Assembly: GCF_030286555.1 (NCBI RefSeq)
Contig: NZ_JASVWF010000005.1
Span: 1 to 64,000 of the forward strand
Origin: Actinomycetospora termitidis
Lineage (GTDB): Bacteria; Actinomycetota; Actinomycetes; Mycobacteriales; Pseudonocardiaceae
DNA length: 64,000 nucleotides
Reading direction: 5' to 3'
The notes under the pieces are model-generated. The model worked only from the letters and a program-made list of their open reading frames with translations, was not told the DNA's origin and ran no database searches. The translations under genes and the position numbers were made by a program. Shown piece after piece: positions 50,001-59,265 of the stretch; the first letter of the stretch is position 1; every line of letters begins with the position of its first letter.

Positions 50001-51080
50001 TTACAGACCCTTGTGCAGCTTGGGCTTCGTGTAGGCGGTGACCGCCTTCGCCAGCGCCTCGTCCGCCCGCTCGCGACGCGCCCGGGCCTCGGTGTGCAGC
50101 ACGCCGTAGGTGAAGCTCGGCTCCCCGGCCCGGTGGGCGATGTCGGCGAGGTCGACGAGCCAGTGGGCGGCCGACTCGGCGCGCCGGCGCTCGTCGAGAG
50201 CGGCGGCGAGGGCCTCGGCGGCCTCGGCGATCCGCCGCGCCTGCTTGCCGAGGACCGGACGGACCGTCCGGGCCGTGGTCGCGACCGTCGTCGTCGCATG
50301 GATGACCGGGCCCAGCTGGGCGCCGCCGGCACCGTCCGCGCCCTGCGCGGCGACGACGGCGTCGTCCGCGGCGTCGCGTGCGGCGCCGTCGGCGTCGGCG
50401 AGCGCCTTGGCCAGCACCTTCTCGGTGTTCTTCGGCTTGGTGCCGGCGATCGGGGCGGTCAGCACCAGCCGGTCGGCGTGCGCCATGAGGCTCGCCCACT
50501 CGGGCTGGGCCAGCATCGCGGTCACGGCGTCCCGCCGCTCCTCGCTGCGGGTGGTGACGACGAGGCGCAGCCGCTCCCGGACGGGGCCCAGGCGCAGCGT
50601 CGGGTCGAGGTCGTCGACGAGCTCGGAGAGGACGTCGACGGTGCCCTCCAGCCCGTGGGCCTCGTCGACGACCGCCCGCGCCCACGCGAGCTCGGCGCGC
50701 AGCGCGGTCACGTCCGGCCCCTCGATCAGGCCGGCGAACCCGGAGATCACCGCGTCCAGGTCGGCCAGCACCTCCGCGAGGCCCTCGACGTCGACGCCGG
50801 CGGCGAGCACCGAGTCGTCGCCGTCGTCGTCGCTGCCGTCGGGCACCTCCTCGGGCGCCGCCGGGATCGTGACGGAGGTGCCGCCGTCCTCGTCGGAACC
50901 GTCGGGGCCGTCTTCGGACGTCGTGTCCGAGGTCTCGCCGACGACCTCCTCGTCGGGGCTCGGCACGGGCTCGTCGGTGTCGAGCTCCACGGCGGCGTGG
51001 AGGGCGGCGACGCGCTCGCGCAGCGCGGCGAGGACGAGGGTCGAGGCGGTCAGATGCTTGCCGGGGTCACTCTTGGCCAC
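50001..51080 (-). CDS. Degenerate CHAD-like protein with acidic insert
   Basis: A 359-residue protein whose helical pattern fits the CHAD domain: HLTASTLVLAALRERVAALH at the start, LRAELAWARAVVDEAHGLEG, VLSELVDDLDPTLRLGPVRE and RRDAVTAMLAQPEWASLMAH. The basic/His segment that binds polyphosphate in CHAD proteins is missing; about 80 residues very rich in Asp, Glu, Ser and Gly stand there instead (about 30-105, e.g. SEDGPDGSDEDGG). The second-half basic motif is also eroded. GTG 51080 removes a non-conserved N-terminus. Its place opposite ppk2 supports a link with polyphosphate. Family call by pattern only. Confidence 0.7.
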   Translation of the reverse strand: MAKSDPGKHLTASTLVLAALRERVAALHAAVELDTDEPVPSPDEEVVGETSDTTSEDGPDGSDEDGGTSVTIPAAPEEVPDGSDDDGDDSVLAAGVDVEGLAEVLADLDAVISGFAGLIEGPDVTALRAELAWARAVVDEAHGLEGTVDVLSELVDDLDPTLRLGPVRERLRLVVTTRSEERRDAVTAMLAQPEWASLMAHADRLVLTAPIAGTKPKNTEKVLAKALADADGAARDAADDAVVAAQGADGAGGAQLGPVIHATTTVATTARTVRPVLGKQARRIAEAAEALAAALDERRRAESAAHWLVDLADIAHRAGEPSFTYGVLHTEARARRERADEALAKAVTAYTKPKLHKGL

Positions 51081-51143
51081 GTGCGGGCAGGTACCCCGTC
51101 CGCGGGCCCCGTCCACAGGTGTGCCCGGACGGATCCGACACCG

Positions 51144-51413
51144 TCACCGCACGTCCACCTCCGACCTCCAGTGCGGTTCCAGGCGGGCCCACTCGTCGTC
51201 GAGGTCCTCGTCCCGGGCCCGGCGCGGGAGGAGGGACGCGAACAGGACGAGCAGGGGCACCGCGACCGCGATCACCGTGGCCGCCGGGACGGGCAGCCCC
51301 GCGCGCACCGCCCGTGCGGCGAGGGCGCCGGCACCCAGGACGGACGCCGTGAGCAGGACGGGGAGCAGGCTGCGAGCGGTCGAGGGGCGACCGGGCGTCA
51401 TGGCGGGTGTCAT
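51144..51413 (-). CDS. Small membrane protein, 89 residues
   Basis: A short protein with two hydrophobic helices (about 16-35 and 42-62) and a charged C-terminal tail (RRARDEDLDDEWARLEPHWR) that would face the cytoplasm if both ends are inside. No family was recognised. It lies 63 bases upstream of the CHAD-like gene on the same strand and may share its transcript. Confidence 0.65.
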   Translation of the reverse strand: MTPAMTPGRPSTARSLLPVLLTASVLGAGALAARAVRAGLPVPAATVIAVAVPLLVLFASLLPRRARDEDLDDEWARLEPHWRSEVDVR

Positions 51414-51465
51414 GGCGGAGAGTCTGCGGACCGGGGCCCGTCCGTCCTAGACGCGAACGCCGAAC

Positions 51466-52359
51466 TCAGCCTTCGGGCGGGACAGAGGCACGTGCGGCCT
51501 CCGCTGCGCCACGCAGGTGGTCGGCGAGCACGTCGGTCCCGTCGGCGGGACGGGCTCCGCGCCGCAGCGCCAGCGTCCGGCGGGCCCACGGGTCGCGGAG
51601 GTCCGCCACGGTGAGCCCGAGTGCCGGGTCCACGACGTGCCGGGGCACGACGGCCAGCCCCACCCCCGCGGCCGCCAGCCCGACGACGGCCGTGAGCCCG
51701 ACGGCCCGCCCGCGGTAGCGCACCAGCGGGGCCCGGTCCCCCAGGTTCGCCTCCAGGGTCTGCTGCAGTGGCGACTCGACCGGCAACCCGACCATCGGGA
51801 ACTCGGCGATCTCGGCGAAGGAGACCGGCCCGTCGCCCAGCTCGACCCCCGACGCACCGACGACGACCAGCGAGTCGTCCCCGAGCCGGTCCTCCGGCGG
51901 CACCGGGCCGTCCGAGATCACCACCCCCAGGTCGGCCTCCCCCTCGGCCAGCACCCGCACCTGGTCGGCGCTGCGCCGCTCGGCGGTGACGACGTCGAGG
52001 TCGGGGCGGGCGGTCAGGAACGAGACCAGGGCCCGCGGCACGAGCCGCTGCATCGCGGAGCTGCCCGCGAGCAGGGTGAGGCGTCCGGTCGCCGGGCGGC
52101 TGTACGCCGCCACCGCACCGTCCAGGCGCCGCACCCCGGCGACCACCTCCCGGGCGTGCCGGCCGAACGCGACGCCGGCCGGGGTGGGCCGGACCCCACG
52201 CCGGCCCCGCACGAGCAGCTCCACCCCGACCCGGGACTCCAGGCCCCGGACCCGCGCGCTCGCGGACGGCAGGCTCAGCGGCAGCCGGGCCGCCCCGGCC
52301 GTGATCGACCCCTCGTCGAGCACGGCCACGAACAGCGTGAGGTCGAGCAGGTCGTACAC
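51466..52359 (-). CDS. LysR family transcriptional regulator
   Basis: A 297-residue LysR protein. The N-terminal winged helix is LLDLTLFVAVLDEGSITAGA, then SLPSASARVRGLESRVGVEL (about 5-60), and the C-terminal type 2 periplasmic-binding-like effector domain follows (GRLTLLAGSSAMQRLVPRAL, LAEGEADLGVVISDGPVPPE, AAAGVGLAVVPRHVVDPALG). It lies ten bases downstream of the DUF1772 gene on the same strand. LysR genes usually face their targets, so a role in this local NmrA/DUF1772 operon is possible but not shown. Confidence 0.9.
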   Translation of the reverse strand: MYDLLDLTLFVAVLDEGSITAGAARLPLSLPSASARVRGLESRVGVELLVRGRRGVRPTPAGVAFGRHAREVVAGVRRLDGAVAAYSRPATGRLTLLAGSSAMQRLVPRALVSFLTARPDLDVVTAERRSADQVRVLAEGEADLGVVISDGPVPPEDRLGDDSLVVVGASGVELGDGPVSFAEIAEFPMVGLPVESPLQQTLEANLGDRAPLVRYRGRAVGLTAVVGLAAAGVGLAVVPRHVVDPALGLTVADLRDPWARRTLALRRGARPADGTDVLADHLRGAAEAARASVPPEG

Positions 52360-52369
52360 CGACCGGAGA

Positions 52370-52810
52370 CTACGGCCAGACCGAAGCCTGGACCACGCCG
52401 GCCAGCACGGCCAGGAGCGCGGCCGCCGTCCGCACCCGGTGCGCCCGCGTCCACGGGCCGACGAAGCGCTCCCACGGGCCGCCGGCCGCCAGCCCGTCGT
52501 TGAGTGGCACGTTCACCGCCATCGTCACGACGAGCCCGCCGACCTGGAGCACTGCCGCCGCGACCGTCCACGGCGTCGGCTCCACGACCGCGGCGACCAC
52601 GGCGAGTACCGGCGCGCCGAACAGCAGGGCGAGGAACGACGGCCGCACGATCGCGACGTTGATCGCACGCATGGTCTCCGCCGGGTCGTCCGGCGCCCCG
52701 ACCGGCACGCGGGACCGCCGCAGGGCCGGCATCACGGCCAGGTCGAAGGCGAGGTACACCCCGGCGAGGACACCGCCGGCCACGGGTGCGACCACCCCGA
52801 GGACGCTCAT
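52370..52810 (-). CDS. DUF1772 (anthrone-oxygenase-like) membrane protein
   Basis: A 146-residue membrane protein with four hydrophobic helices and the DUF1772 hallmark VNVPLNDGLAA between helices three and four, plus AINVAIVRPSFLALLFG. The family includes anthrone oxygenases and proteins of unknown function. It overlaps the upstream NAD(P)-binding gene by four bases (ATGA), so it is translationally coupled to it. Confidence 0.82.
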   Translation of the reverse strand: MSVLGVVAPVAGGVLAGVYLAFDLAVMPALRRSRVPVGAPDDPAETMRAINVAIVRPSFLALLFGAPVLAVVAAVVEPTPWTVAAAVLQVGGLVVTMAVNVPLNDGLAAGGPWERFVGPWTRAHRVRTAAALLAVLAGVVQASVWP

Positions 52811-53634
52811 CGGGCACCCGCCGTCGGGAAGGCCGCCGCGAGCGCCGTCGCGAACGGGCGTGCCGGACGCCCGAGGGCCTGCGCCACGCCGTCGGTGGGA
52901 CGGACGTTGCGCCCGTCGAAGAGCTCGGCGAACAACCCGGTGATCCCGGCGGCGTCCTCGTCGGGCAGCCCCACCCCGACCAGATCGGCGTGGAACTCCT
53001 CCGGGGTCACCGGCTCGTACACCACCTCGCCGCCCGTGAGTCGCGTGAGCTCCGCGGCGACCTCCCCGAACGTGAGCGCCTCGGGCCCCGTCAGCTCGTG
53101 GACGCCGGTGGTCAGGTCCCCGAGCAGGCCGGCCGTCGCCACGTCGGCGAGGTCCTCCAGGTCGACGAAGGGCTCGGGCACGTCCCCGGCGGGCACCCGC
53201 AGGATCCCGGCGGCGACCGATTCGGCGAACAGGTCCTCGGTGAAGCCCTGGGCGAAGAACGCGGCGCGGACGACGACGGTCGGCAGGCCCGCGGCGGCGA
53301 CGGCCTCCTCGGAGCGGACCGCGCCGGACTCCCCGCGCCCGGTCAGCAGGACCAGCCGGCCCACCCCGGCGTCCGCCGCGGCGCCGGCGAAGGCCCCGAG
53401 CACGGCGTCGGCCCCCGGGAAGCCGGCGTCGGGGGCGTACGCCAGGTAGACCGCGGCCGGCGGTCGGCCCTCGGCGTCGGGCGCGAGGACGGCGGGCCAG
53501 GTGGCCGGGTCGGCCCAGTCGTGCCGGGGCGCGGAGGTGCGGCCGACGGCGCGGACCTCGCTCCCGGCGGTGTGCAGACGGTGGACGATGCGGCGGCCGG
53601 TCTTGCCGGTGGCGCCGGTGACGACGATGAGCAT
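52807..53634 (-). CDS. NmrA-like NAD(P)H-binding protein
   Basis: A 275-residue atypical short-chain-dehydrogenase-like protein: VVTGATGKTGRRIVHRLHTA (about 4-23, nucleotide site), VYLAYAPDAGFPG, VVVRAAFFAQGFTEDLF and PFVDLEDLADVATAGLLGD. The Tyr-x3-Lys catalytic pair is not evident, as in NmrA-type redox sensors and some reductases. ATG 53634 matches the usual start. It is divergent from an AraC gene; a 7-4-7 palindrome lies between them. Confidence 0.88.
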   Translation of the reverse strand: MLIVVTGATGKTGRRIVHRLHTAGSEVRAVGRTSAPRHDWADPATWPAVLAPDAEGRPPAAVYLAYAPDAGFPGADAVLGAFAGAAADAGVGRLVLLTGRGESGAVRSEEAVAAAGLPTVVVRAAFFAQGFTEDLFAESVAAGILRVPAGDVPEPFVDLEDLADVATAGLLGDLTTGVHELTGPEALTFGEVAAELTRLTGGEVVYEPVTPEEFHADLVGVGLPDEDAAGITGLFAELFDGRNVRPTDGVAQALGRPARPFATALAAAFPTAGAR

Positions 53635-53643
53635 GGACCCATT

Positions 53644-53661
53644 CCAGCCGCGACCGGCTGG
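53644..53661. promoter_or_regulatory. Palindrome in the NmrA/AraC divergent gap
   Basis: CCAGCCG-CGAC-CGGCTGG is a perfect 7-4-7 palindrome ten bases upstream of the NmrA-like start and 29 bases before AraC ATG 53690. It could bind a regulator controlling both genes. Confidence 0.5.
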
Positions 53662-53689
53662 ACTCTCCATGATTGCAACGCGCCCCCGC

Positions 53690-54637
53690 ATGCGCGATCG
53701 TCTCACCGTGGACCACGTGACCGGCCTCCTCGACGGGCCGCGCGCCCGCGGCGCGTTCCTGCTGCGCTGCCTGCTCGAGCCGCCGTACGCCGTGCGGATC
53801 GAGGACGGGGCACCGCTGACGCTCGTCGTCGTCACGCGCGGGACGACCCGGTTGCGCTCCGACGACGGGACCGTCGCCGACGCGGGGCCCGGCGACGTGA
53901 TCGTCCTGCGGGGCCCGACGCCCTACACCGTGGCCTCCGACGACCGTGTCGCGCTCCAGGCGGTGATCGGCCCGGACGAGCGGTGCAGCATTCCCCCGGG
54001 CGCGGTCCGCCCTCCGGGCGAGCTGGGCGTCCGGACCTGGGGGCACGGTCCGGACGCGGCGACCGCGATGCTCGTCGGCACCTACCCGGTCGGCGGGGAG
54101 ATCGGAGCGCGCCTGGTGCGGTCGCTGCCCGCGGTCACCGTGCTGCACCCCGAGGATCTGGACCACGCGCCCGGCCCGCTGGTGGGGTTGCTCGACGGCG
54201 AGCTCGACCGCGACGCCGCGGGGCAGGACGTCGTCCTCGACCGCGCGCTCGACCTGCTGCTCGTGACGGTGCTGCGCGCGTGGTTCGCGGGTCCGGCCGC
54301 TCCGTCCGCGGCGCTCGCCCGCCGGGACCCGACCGTCGGACCGGCGCTGCGGGCGATGGAGGCCGACCCGGCGCGCGGCTGGACGGTCGACGTCCTCGCC
54401 CGCGGTGCCGGGCTCTCCCGCGCGGCCCTCGCGCGCCGGTTCACCACCCTGGTCGGCGAGCCACCGATGGCGTGGCTGACCGACCTGCGCCTCTCCCTCG
54501 CCGCCGACCTGCTCCGCGGCACCGACCTCACGCTCGCCGTCATCGCCGACCGCGTCGGCTACGGCAGCCCCTTCGCGCTCTCCACGGCGTTCCACCGCGA
54601 GCGGGGAGTGCGGCCCGCGGCGCTGCGGGCGGGATGA
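53690..54637 (+). CDS. AraC family regulator with AraC_binding_2/cupin-like N-terminus
   Basis: A 315-residue activator-type regulator. The N-terminus is a cupin-like ligand domain (IEDGAPLTLVVVTRGTTRLR, AGPGDVIVLRGPTPYTVASD), and the C-terminus holds two helix-turn-helices (WTVDVLARGAGLSRAALARR and LAVIADRVGYGSPFALSTAF, about 235-305), with the AraC signature FHRERGVRPAALR. ATG 53669 would add seven residues; 53690 gives a clearer gap from the divergent gene. It probably controls the NmrA-like/DUF1772 operon. Confidence 0.9.
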   Translation: MRDRLTVDHVTGLLDGPRARGAFLLRCLLEPPYAVRIEDGAPLTLVVVTRGTTRLRSDDGTVADAGPGDVIVLRGPTPYTVASDDRVALQAVIGPDERCSIPPGAVRPPGELGVRTWGHGPDAATAMLVGTYPVGGEIGARLVRSLPAVTVLHPEDLDHAPGPLVGLLDGELDRDAAGQDVVLDRALDLLLVTVLRAWFAGPAAPSAALARRDPTVGPALRAMEADPARGWTVDVLARGAGLSRAALARRFTTLVGEPPMAWLTDLRLSLAADLLRGTDLTLAVIADRVGYGSPFALSTAFHRERGVRPAALRAG

Positions 54638-54658
54638 GGAGGGCGGGATGATCGCCCC

Positions 54659-55399
54659 ATGCGCAGCATGCTCGTCACCGGAGGCAGCCGCGGGATCGGT
54701 GCGGCCACGGCGCGGCGGGCGGCCGCCGCGGGCTGGGCGGTGTGCCTGACCTACCGCTCCGACCAGAACGCCGCGGCCGCCGTCGTCACCGCGATCGAGA
54801 GCCAGGGCGGACGGGCCGCCGCGATCCGGGCGGACGTCGCGGTCGAGGCCGACGTCGTCGCGGCCGCGGAGGCGGCCACCACGCTCGGCCCGCTGGGCGC
54901 CGTCGTCGCGAACGCGGGCGTCGTCGGGGAGAAGACCCGCGTCGACGAGCTGACCGTCGAGCGGGTCACCGCGATGCTCGCCACCAACGTCACCGGCGCG
55001 ATCGTGACCTGCCGCGAGGCGGTCCGGCGGATGTCCACCGCCCACGGTCACGACGGCGGGTCGATCGTCCTGGTCTCCTCCGCGGCGGCCCGGTTGGGCT
55101 CGCCCGGCGAGTACGTGGACTACGCGGCGTCGAAGGCCGCCGTCGACACGCTGGGCGTCGGGCTCGCGAAGGAGGTCGCGGGCGAGGGCGTCCGGGTCAA
55201 CGTCGTCCGCCCGGGGATCGTCGACACCGACCTGCACGCCTCCGGCGGTCAGCCCGACCGGGTCGCCCGCCTCGGTCCCGCCGTCCCGGTGGGGCGCGCG
55301 GGCACCGCGGACGAGATCGCCGCGGCGATCGTGTGGCTCGCCTCCGACGAGGCGTCCTACGCGACGGGGAGCATCCTCGACGTCGCCGGCGGCCGGTGA
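54659..55399 (+). CDS. SDR family oxidoreductase
   Basis: A 246-residue classical short-chain dehydrogenase: cofactor motif TGGSRGIGAATARR (about 7-20), NAG in VVANAGVV, catalytic Ser in IVLVSSAAARL, Tyr and Lys in YVDYAASKAAVDTLG, and the C-terminal VNVVRPGIVDTDLH. The Arg after the first Gly residues suggests NADP. It is 21 bases after the AraC stop on the same strand. It lies between the AraC gene and the LacI-controlled polyol dehydrogenase gene; the operator at 55416 is downstream of it. Confidence 0.9.
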   Translation: MRSMLVTGGSRGIGAATARRAAAAGWAVCLTYRSDQNAAAAVVTAIESQGGRAAAIRADVAVEADVVAAAEAATTLGPLGAVVANAGVVGEKTRVDELTVERVTAMLATNVTGAIVTCREAVRRMSTAHGHDGGSIVLVSSAAARLGSPGEYVDYAASKAAVDTLGVGLAKEVAGEGVRVNVVRPGIVDTDLHASGGQPDRVARLGPAVPVGRAGTADEIAAAIVWLASDEASYATGSILDVAGGR

Positions 55400-55415
55400 G
55401 ATCCGGGCCGTGACG

Positions 55416-55427
55416 GCAAGCGCTTGC
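55416..55427. promoter_or_regulatory. LacI-type operator before the polyol dehydrogenase
   Basis: GCAAGCGCTTGC is a perfect 12-bp palindrome with the central CpG typical of LacI-family sites. It ends 17 bases before the dehydrogenase ATG. The same CAAGCGCTTG core is at 61687-61696, beside the LacI gene. Confidence 0.75.
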
Positions 55428-55444
55428 GCTCCTAGGGTGGGCGG

Positions 55445-56950
55445 ATGAGCGCCGACGCTGTCGCCCTGAACCGCGCCTCGTTGCCGGAGCTGGGGATCCC
55501 GGTCCCGGACTACGACCGGGACGCCCTCGAGGTCGGCATCGTCCACGTCGGGGTCGGCGGCTTCCACCGGGCGCACCAGGCCATGTACCTCGACCGGCTG
55601 TTCAGCGCGGGGCACGACCAGGGGTGGGCGCTGTGCGGCGTCGGCGTCCTGGAGGCCGACCGCGCGATGGGCGAGGTCATGGCGCGGCAGGACGACCTGT
55701 ACACGCTGGTGCTCAAGCACGCGGACGGCTCGCGGGAGCCCCGGGTGATCGGCTCGATGGTCGACTACCTCGTCGCCCCGGACGACCCGGAGGCGGTGCT
55801 GGACCGCATGACGGACCCGGCGACCCGGATCGTGAGCCTGACCGTCACCGAGGGCGGCTACCACGTCAACACGGCGACCGGGGAGTTCGACGGCTCCGAG
55901 GCGAGCGTCGCCCACGACATCGCCCGGGAGTCCGGCACCGTGCCCCGCTCCGCCTTCGGCTACCTGGTCGAGGCCCTGCGCCGGCGGCGCGCGGACGGGA
56001 CCGGCCCGTTCACCGTCATGAGCTGCGACAACATCGCGGGCAACGGCGACGTCGCGCACCGCATGATCACCGCCTTCGCCCGCGCCCGCGACGAGCAGAC
56101 CTCCGACGACCTCGCCGACTGGATCGAGCGCGAGGTGCCGTTCCCGAACTCGATGGTCGACCGGATCACCCCGCGCACCACCGACGACGACCGCCGCGAG
56201 CTCGCGGAACGCTTCGGGGTGGACGACGGCTGGCCGGTGGTGTGCGAGTCGTTCACCCAGTGGGTGCTCGAGGACCGGTTCGCCGCCGGACGTCCGGCGT
56301 TCGAGGAGGCCGGCGTCCAGGTCGTGGCCGACGTCGAGCCGTACGAGCTGATGAAGCTGCGGCTGCTCAACGCCTCCCACCAGGCGATCGCCTACCTCGG
56401 CTACCTGGCCGGCTACCGCTACGCCCACGAGGTGTGCTCCGACGACGAGTTCGTCCGCTTCGTGCGCGGCTACATGGACGACGAGGCCACGCCCACCCTG
56501 CTGCCGGTGCCGGGCGTCGACCTCGACGACTACAAGGCGACGCTGATCGAGCGGTTCGCGAACCCGGAGATCAAGGACACCCTGGCCCGGCTGGCCGCCG
56601 AGTCGAGCGACCGCATCCCGCCGTGGCTGGTCCCGGTCATCCGCCAGAACCTGCGGGACGGCGGCGCCATCGAGCGGTCGGCGCTGATCGTCGCGGCCTG
56701 GGCGCGCTACGCCGAGGGGGTCGACGAGGCCGGCGAGCCGATCGAGGTCGTCGACACCGGCCGTGCCGAGGAGCGCACCGCGACCGCCCGGCGCTACCCG
56801 GACGAGCCGCTGGCGTTCCTGGAGGACCGCTCGCTGTTCGGCGACCTGATCGACGACGCGCGGTTCACCGACGCCTACCGGCGCCACCTCGACCGGCTCC
56901 ACACCGACGGTGCCCGCGCGGCACTCCGGGCGGTCCTCGACGGGTCCTGA
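55445..56950 (+). CDS. Mannitol/D-arabitol-type polyol dehydrogenase
   Basis: A 501-residue member of the polyol-specific long-chain dehydrogenases, which oxidise mannitol to fructose or D-arabitol to D-xylulose with NAD. The N-terminal Rossmann motif is IVHVGVGGFHRAHQAMYLDR (about 32-51); the catalytic pattern K-x4-N-x2-H is K304, N309, H312 in LMKLRLLNASHQ, with the same spacing as P. fluorescens mannitol dehydrogenase. A LacI-type operator lies 17 bases upstream. With xylulokinase in the same locus, D-arabitol (or mannitol plus arabitol) is the likely substrate. Confidence 0.92.
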   Translation: MSADAVALNRASLPELGIPVPDYDRDALEVGIVHVGVGGFHRAHQAMYLDRLFSAGHDQGWALCGVGVLEADRAMGEVMARQDDLYTLVLKHADGSREPRVIGSMVDYLVAPDDPEAVLDRMTDPATRIVSLTVTEGGYHVNTATGEFDGSEASVAHDIARESGTVPRSAFGYLVEALRRRRADGTGPFTVMSCDNIAGNGDVAHRMITAFARARDEQTSDDLADWIEREVPFPNSMVDRITPRTTDDDRRELAERFGVDDGWPVVCESFTQWVLEDRFAAGRPAFEEAGVQVVADVEPYELMKLRLLNASHQAIAYLGYLAGYRYAHEVCSDDEFVRFVRGYMDDEATPTLLPVPGVDLDDYKATLIERFANPEIKDTLARLAAESSDRIPPWLVPVIRQNLRDGGAIERSALIVAAWARYAEGVDEAGEPIEVVDTGRAEERTATARRYPDEPLAFLEDRSLFGDLIDDARFTDAYRRHLDRLHTDGARAALRAVLDGS

Positions 56951-57028
56951 TCCGGGGCGGGAATGTTGCGCGTGCTAGCTTGTTGAACGATTCAGTACCG
57001 AGCACGCACCACCCGTGAAGGAGAACCC

Positions 57029-57265
57029 GTGGCCGTCCCCGACGCCGCCACCGAGCCCGTGACCGACCCGTACGTCACCCGCGCCACCCCGCGCGCCCCG
57101 GAGTCCGAGCAGGCCCGCGACGCGCTGATCGACTCGGAGACCGCCGAGCTGACCCAGCTGCTCGACCGCATCGACGGCCTGACCTACGAGGCCCGCCGAC
57201 GCCTGCGCCGCCTCGAGTCCCATCGCCGGGGGGTCGCCGTGCAGTGGACCGACCTGCACGGCTGA
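57029..57265 (+). CDS. Hypothetical 78-residue protein
   Basis: A small soluble protein with a disordered, Pro/Thr-rich N-terminus and a helical C-terminal half (DSETAELTQLLDRIDGLTYE, then RRRLRRLESHRR). No family recognised. GTG 57029 has AAGGAG six bases upstream, strong support for translation. It lies between the polyol dehydrogenase and the convergent transporter ATPase gene. Confidence 0.65.
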   Translation: MAVPDAATEPVTDPYVTRATPRAPESEQARDALIDSETAELTQLLDRIDGLTYEARRRLRRLESHRRGVAVQWTDLHG

Positions 57266-57287
57266 CCCGACCCGGCGTCGGGAGGCG

Positions 57288-58370
<1,083 letters not shown>

Positions 58371-58383
58371 CAGTCTCGTCTCC

Positions 58384-59265
58384 CTACTTCACTGCGCCGA
58401 ACGACAGACCCTGCACCAGCTTGTTCTGCGCCACCCAGCCGGCGATGATCACCGGCAGCGCCGCCAGTGTCGCGGCCGCCGAGAGCTGGGCGAAGTACAG
58501 ACCCTGCGAGGTCACGAACTGGACCAGGAACGTCGGCATGGTGCCGGCGTTCGCCGAGGTCAGGTTGACCGCGAAGAAGAACTCGTTCCACGAGAAGATC
58601 ACGCAGATCAGCGCCGTCGCGAAGATGCCGGGCGAGATGATCGGCAGGACCACCTCGCGCAGCGTGCGACCCAGCGACGCCCCGTCCATCGAGGCCGCCT
58701 CGAGCAGTTCGCTCGGGACCTCCAGGAAGAACGAGCGCATCATCCACACCGCGATCGGCAGGTTCATCGCGGTGTAGAGGACGATCAGCGTCCAGATGTT
58801 GTCCAGCAGACCCACGTTGTTGACCACGACGTAGATCGGCACGATCGCCGCGACGACCGGCAGCATCTTCGTGGAGATGAAGAAGAACAGGACGTCCTGG
58901 GTCTTCTCCACCGGGCGCATGGAGAGCGCGAACGCCGCCGGGGTCGCCAGGAGCAGCACCAGCAGCGTCGAGATCACGGTCGCGCCCAGCGAGTTCGCGA
59001 GGTACGGCCCGATCCCGGCGTCGAACACCGTCGCGAACTGCTCGAAGGTCGGGGTGAACACGAAGGTCGGGGGGCTCGACTGCGCGTCGCCCTCGGTCTT
59101 GAACGCGGTGAGGACCATCCACAGCACCGGGAAGAAGAACCCGATGGCGAGGATCCAGGTCAGCGTGGTCAGCAGGACCGGGCCGGTCCGGGTGGAGCGG
59201 CGGATCTCCTGGTCCGCGGGCTCCGACGTCGCCGTGGCCGGCCCGCGCTCGGTGGTGGTGGCCAT
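58384..59265 (-). CDS. Sugar/polyol ABC transporter permease (second subunit)
   Basis: A 293-residue membrane subunit with six helices and the cytoplasmic EAA loop ELLEAASMDGASLGRTLREV followed by LPIISPG. The N-terminus of about 25 residues is variable. It belongs to the MalG-like group; paralogous SmoG/MtlG proteins serve mannitol, sorbitol and arabitol. Its ATG shares one base with the stop of the partner permease gene, so the two are coupled. Confidence 0.93.
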   Translation of the reverse strand: MATTTERGPATATSEPADQEIRRSTRTGPVLLTTLTWILAIGFFFPVLWMVLTAFKTEGDAQSSPPTFVFTPTFEQFATVFDAGIGPYLANSLGATVISTLLVLLLATPAAFALSMRPVEKTQDVLFFFISTKMLPVVAAIVPIYVVVNNVGLLDNIWTLIVLYTAMNLPIAVWMMRSFFLEVPSELLEAASMDGASLGRTLREVVLPIISPGIFATALICVIFSWNEFFFAVNLTSANAGTMPTFLVQFVTSQGLYFAQLSAAATLAALPVIIAGWVAQNKLVQGLSFGAVK

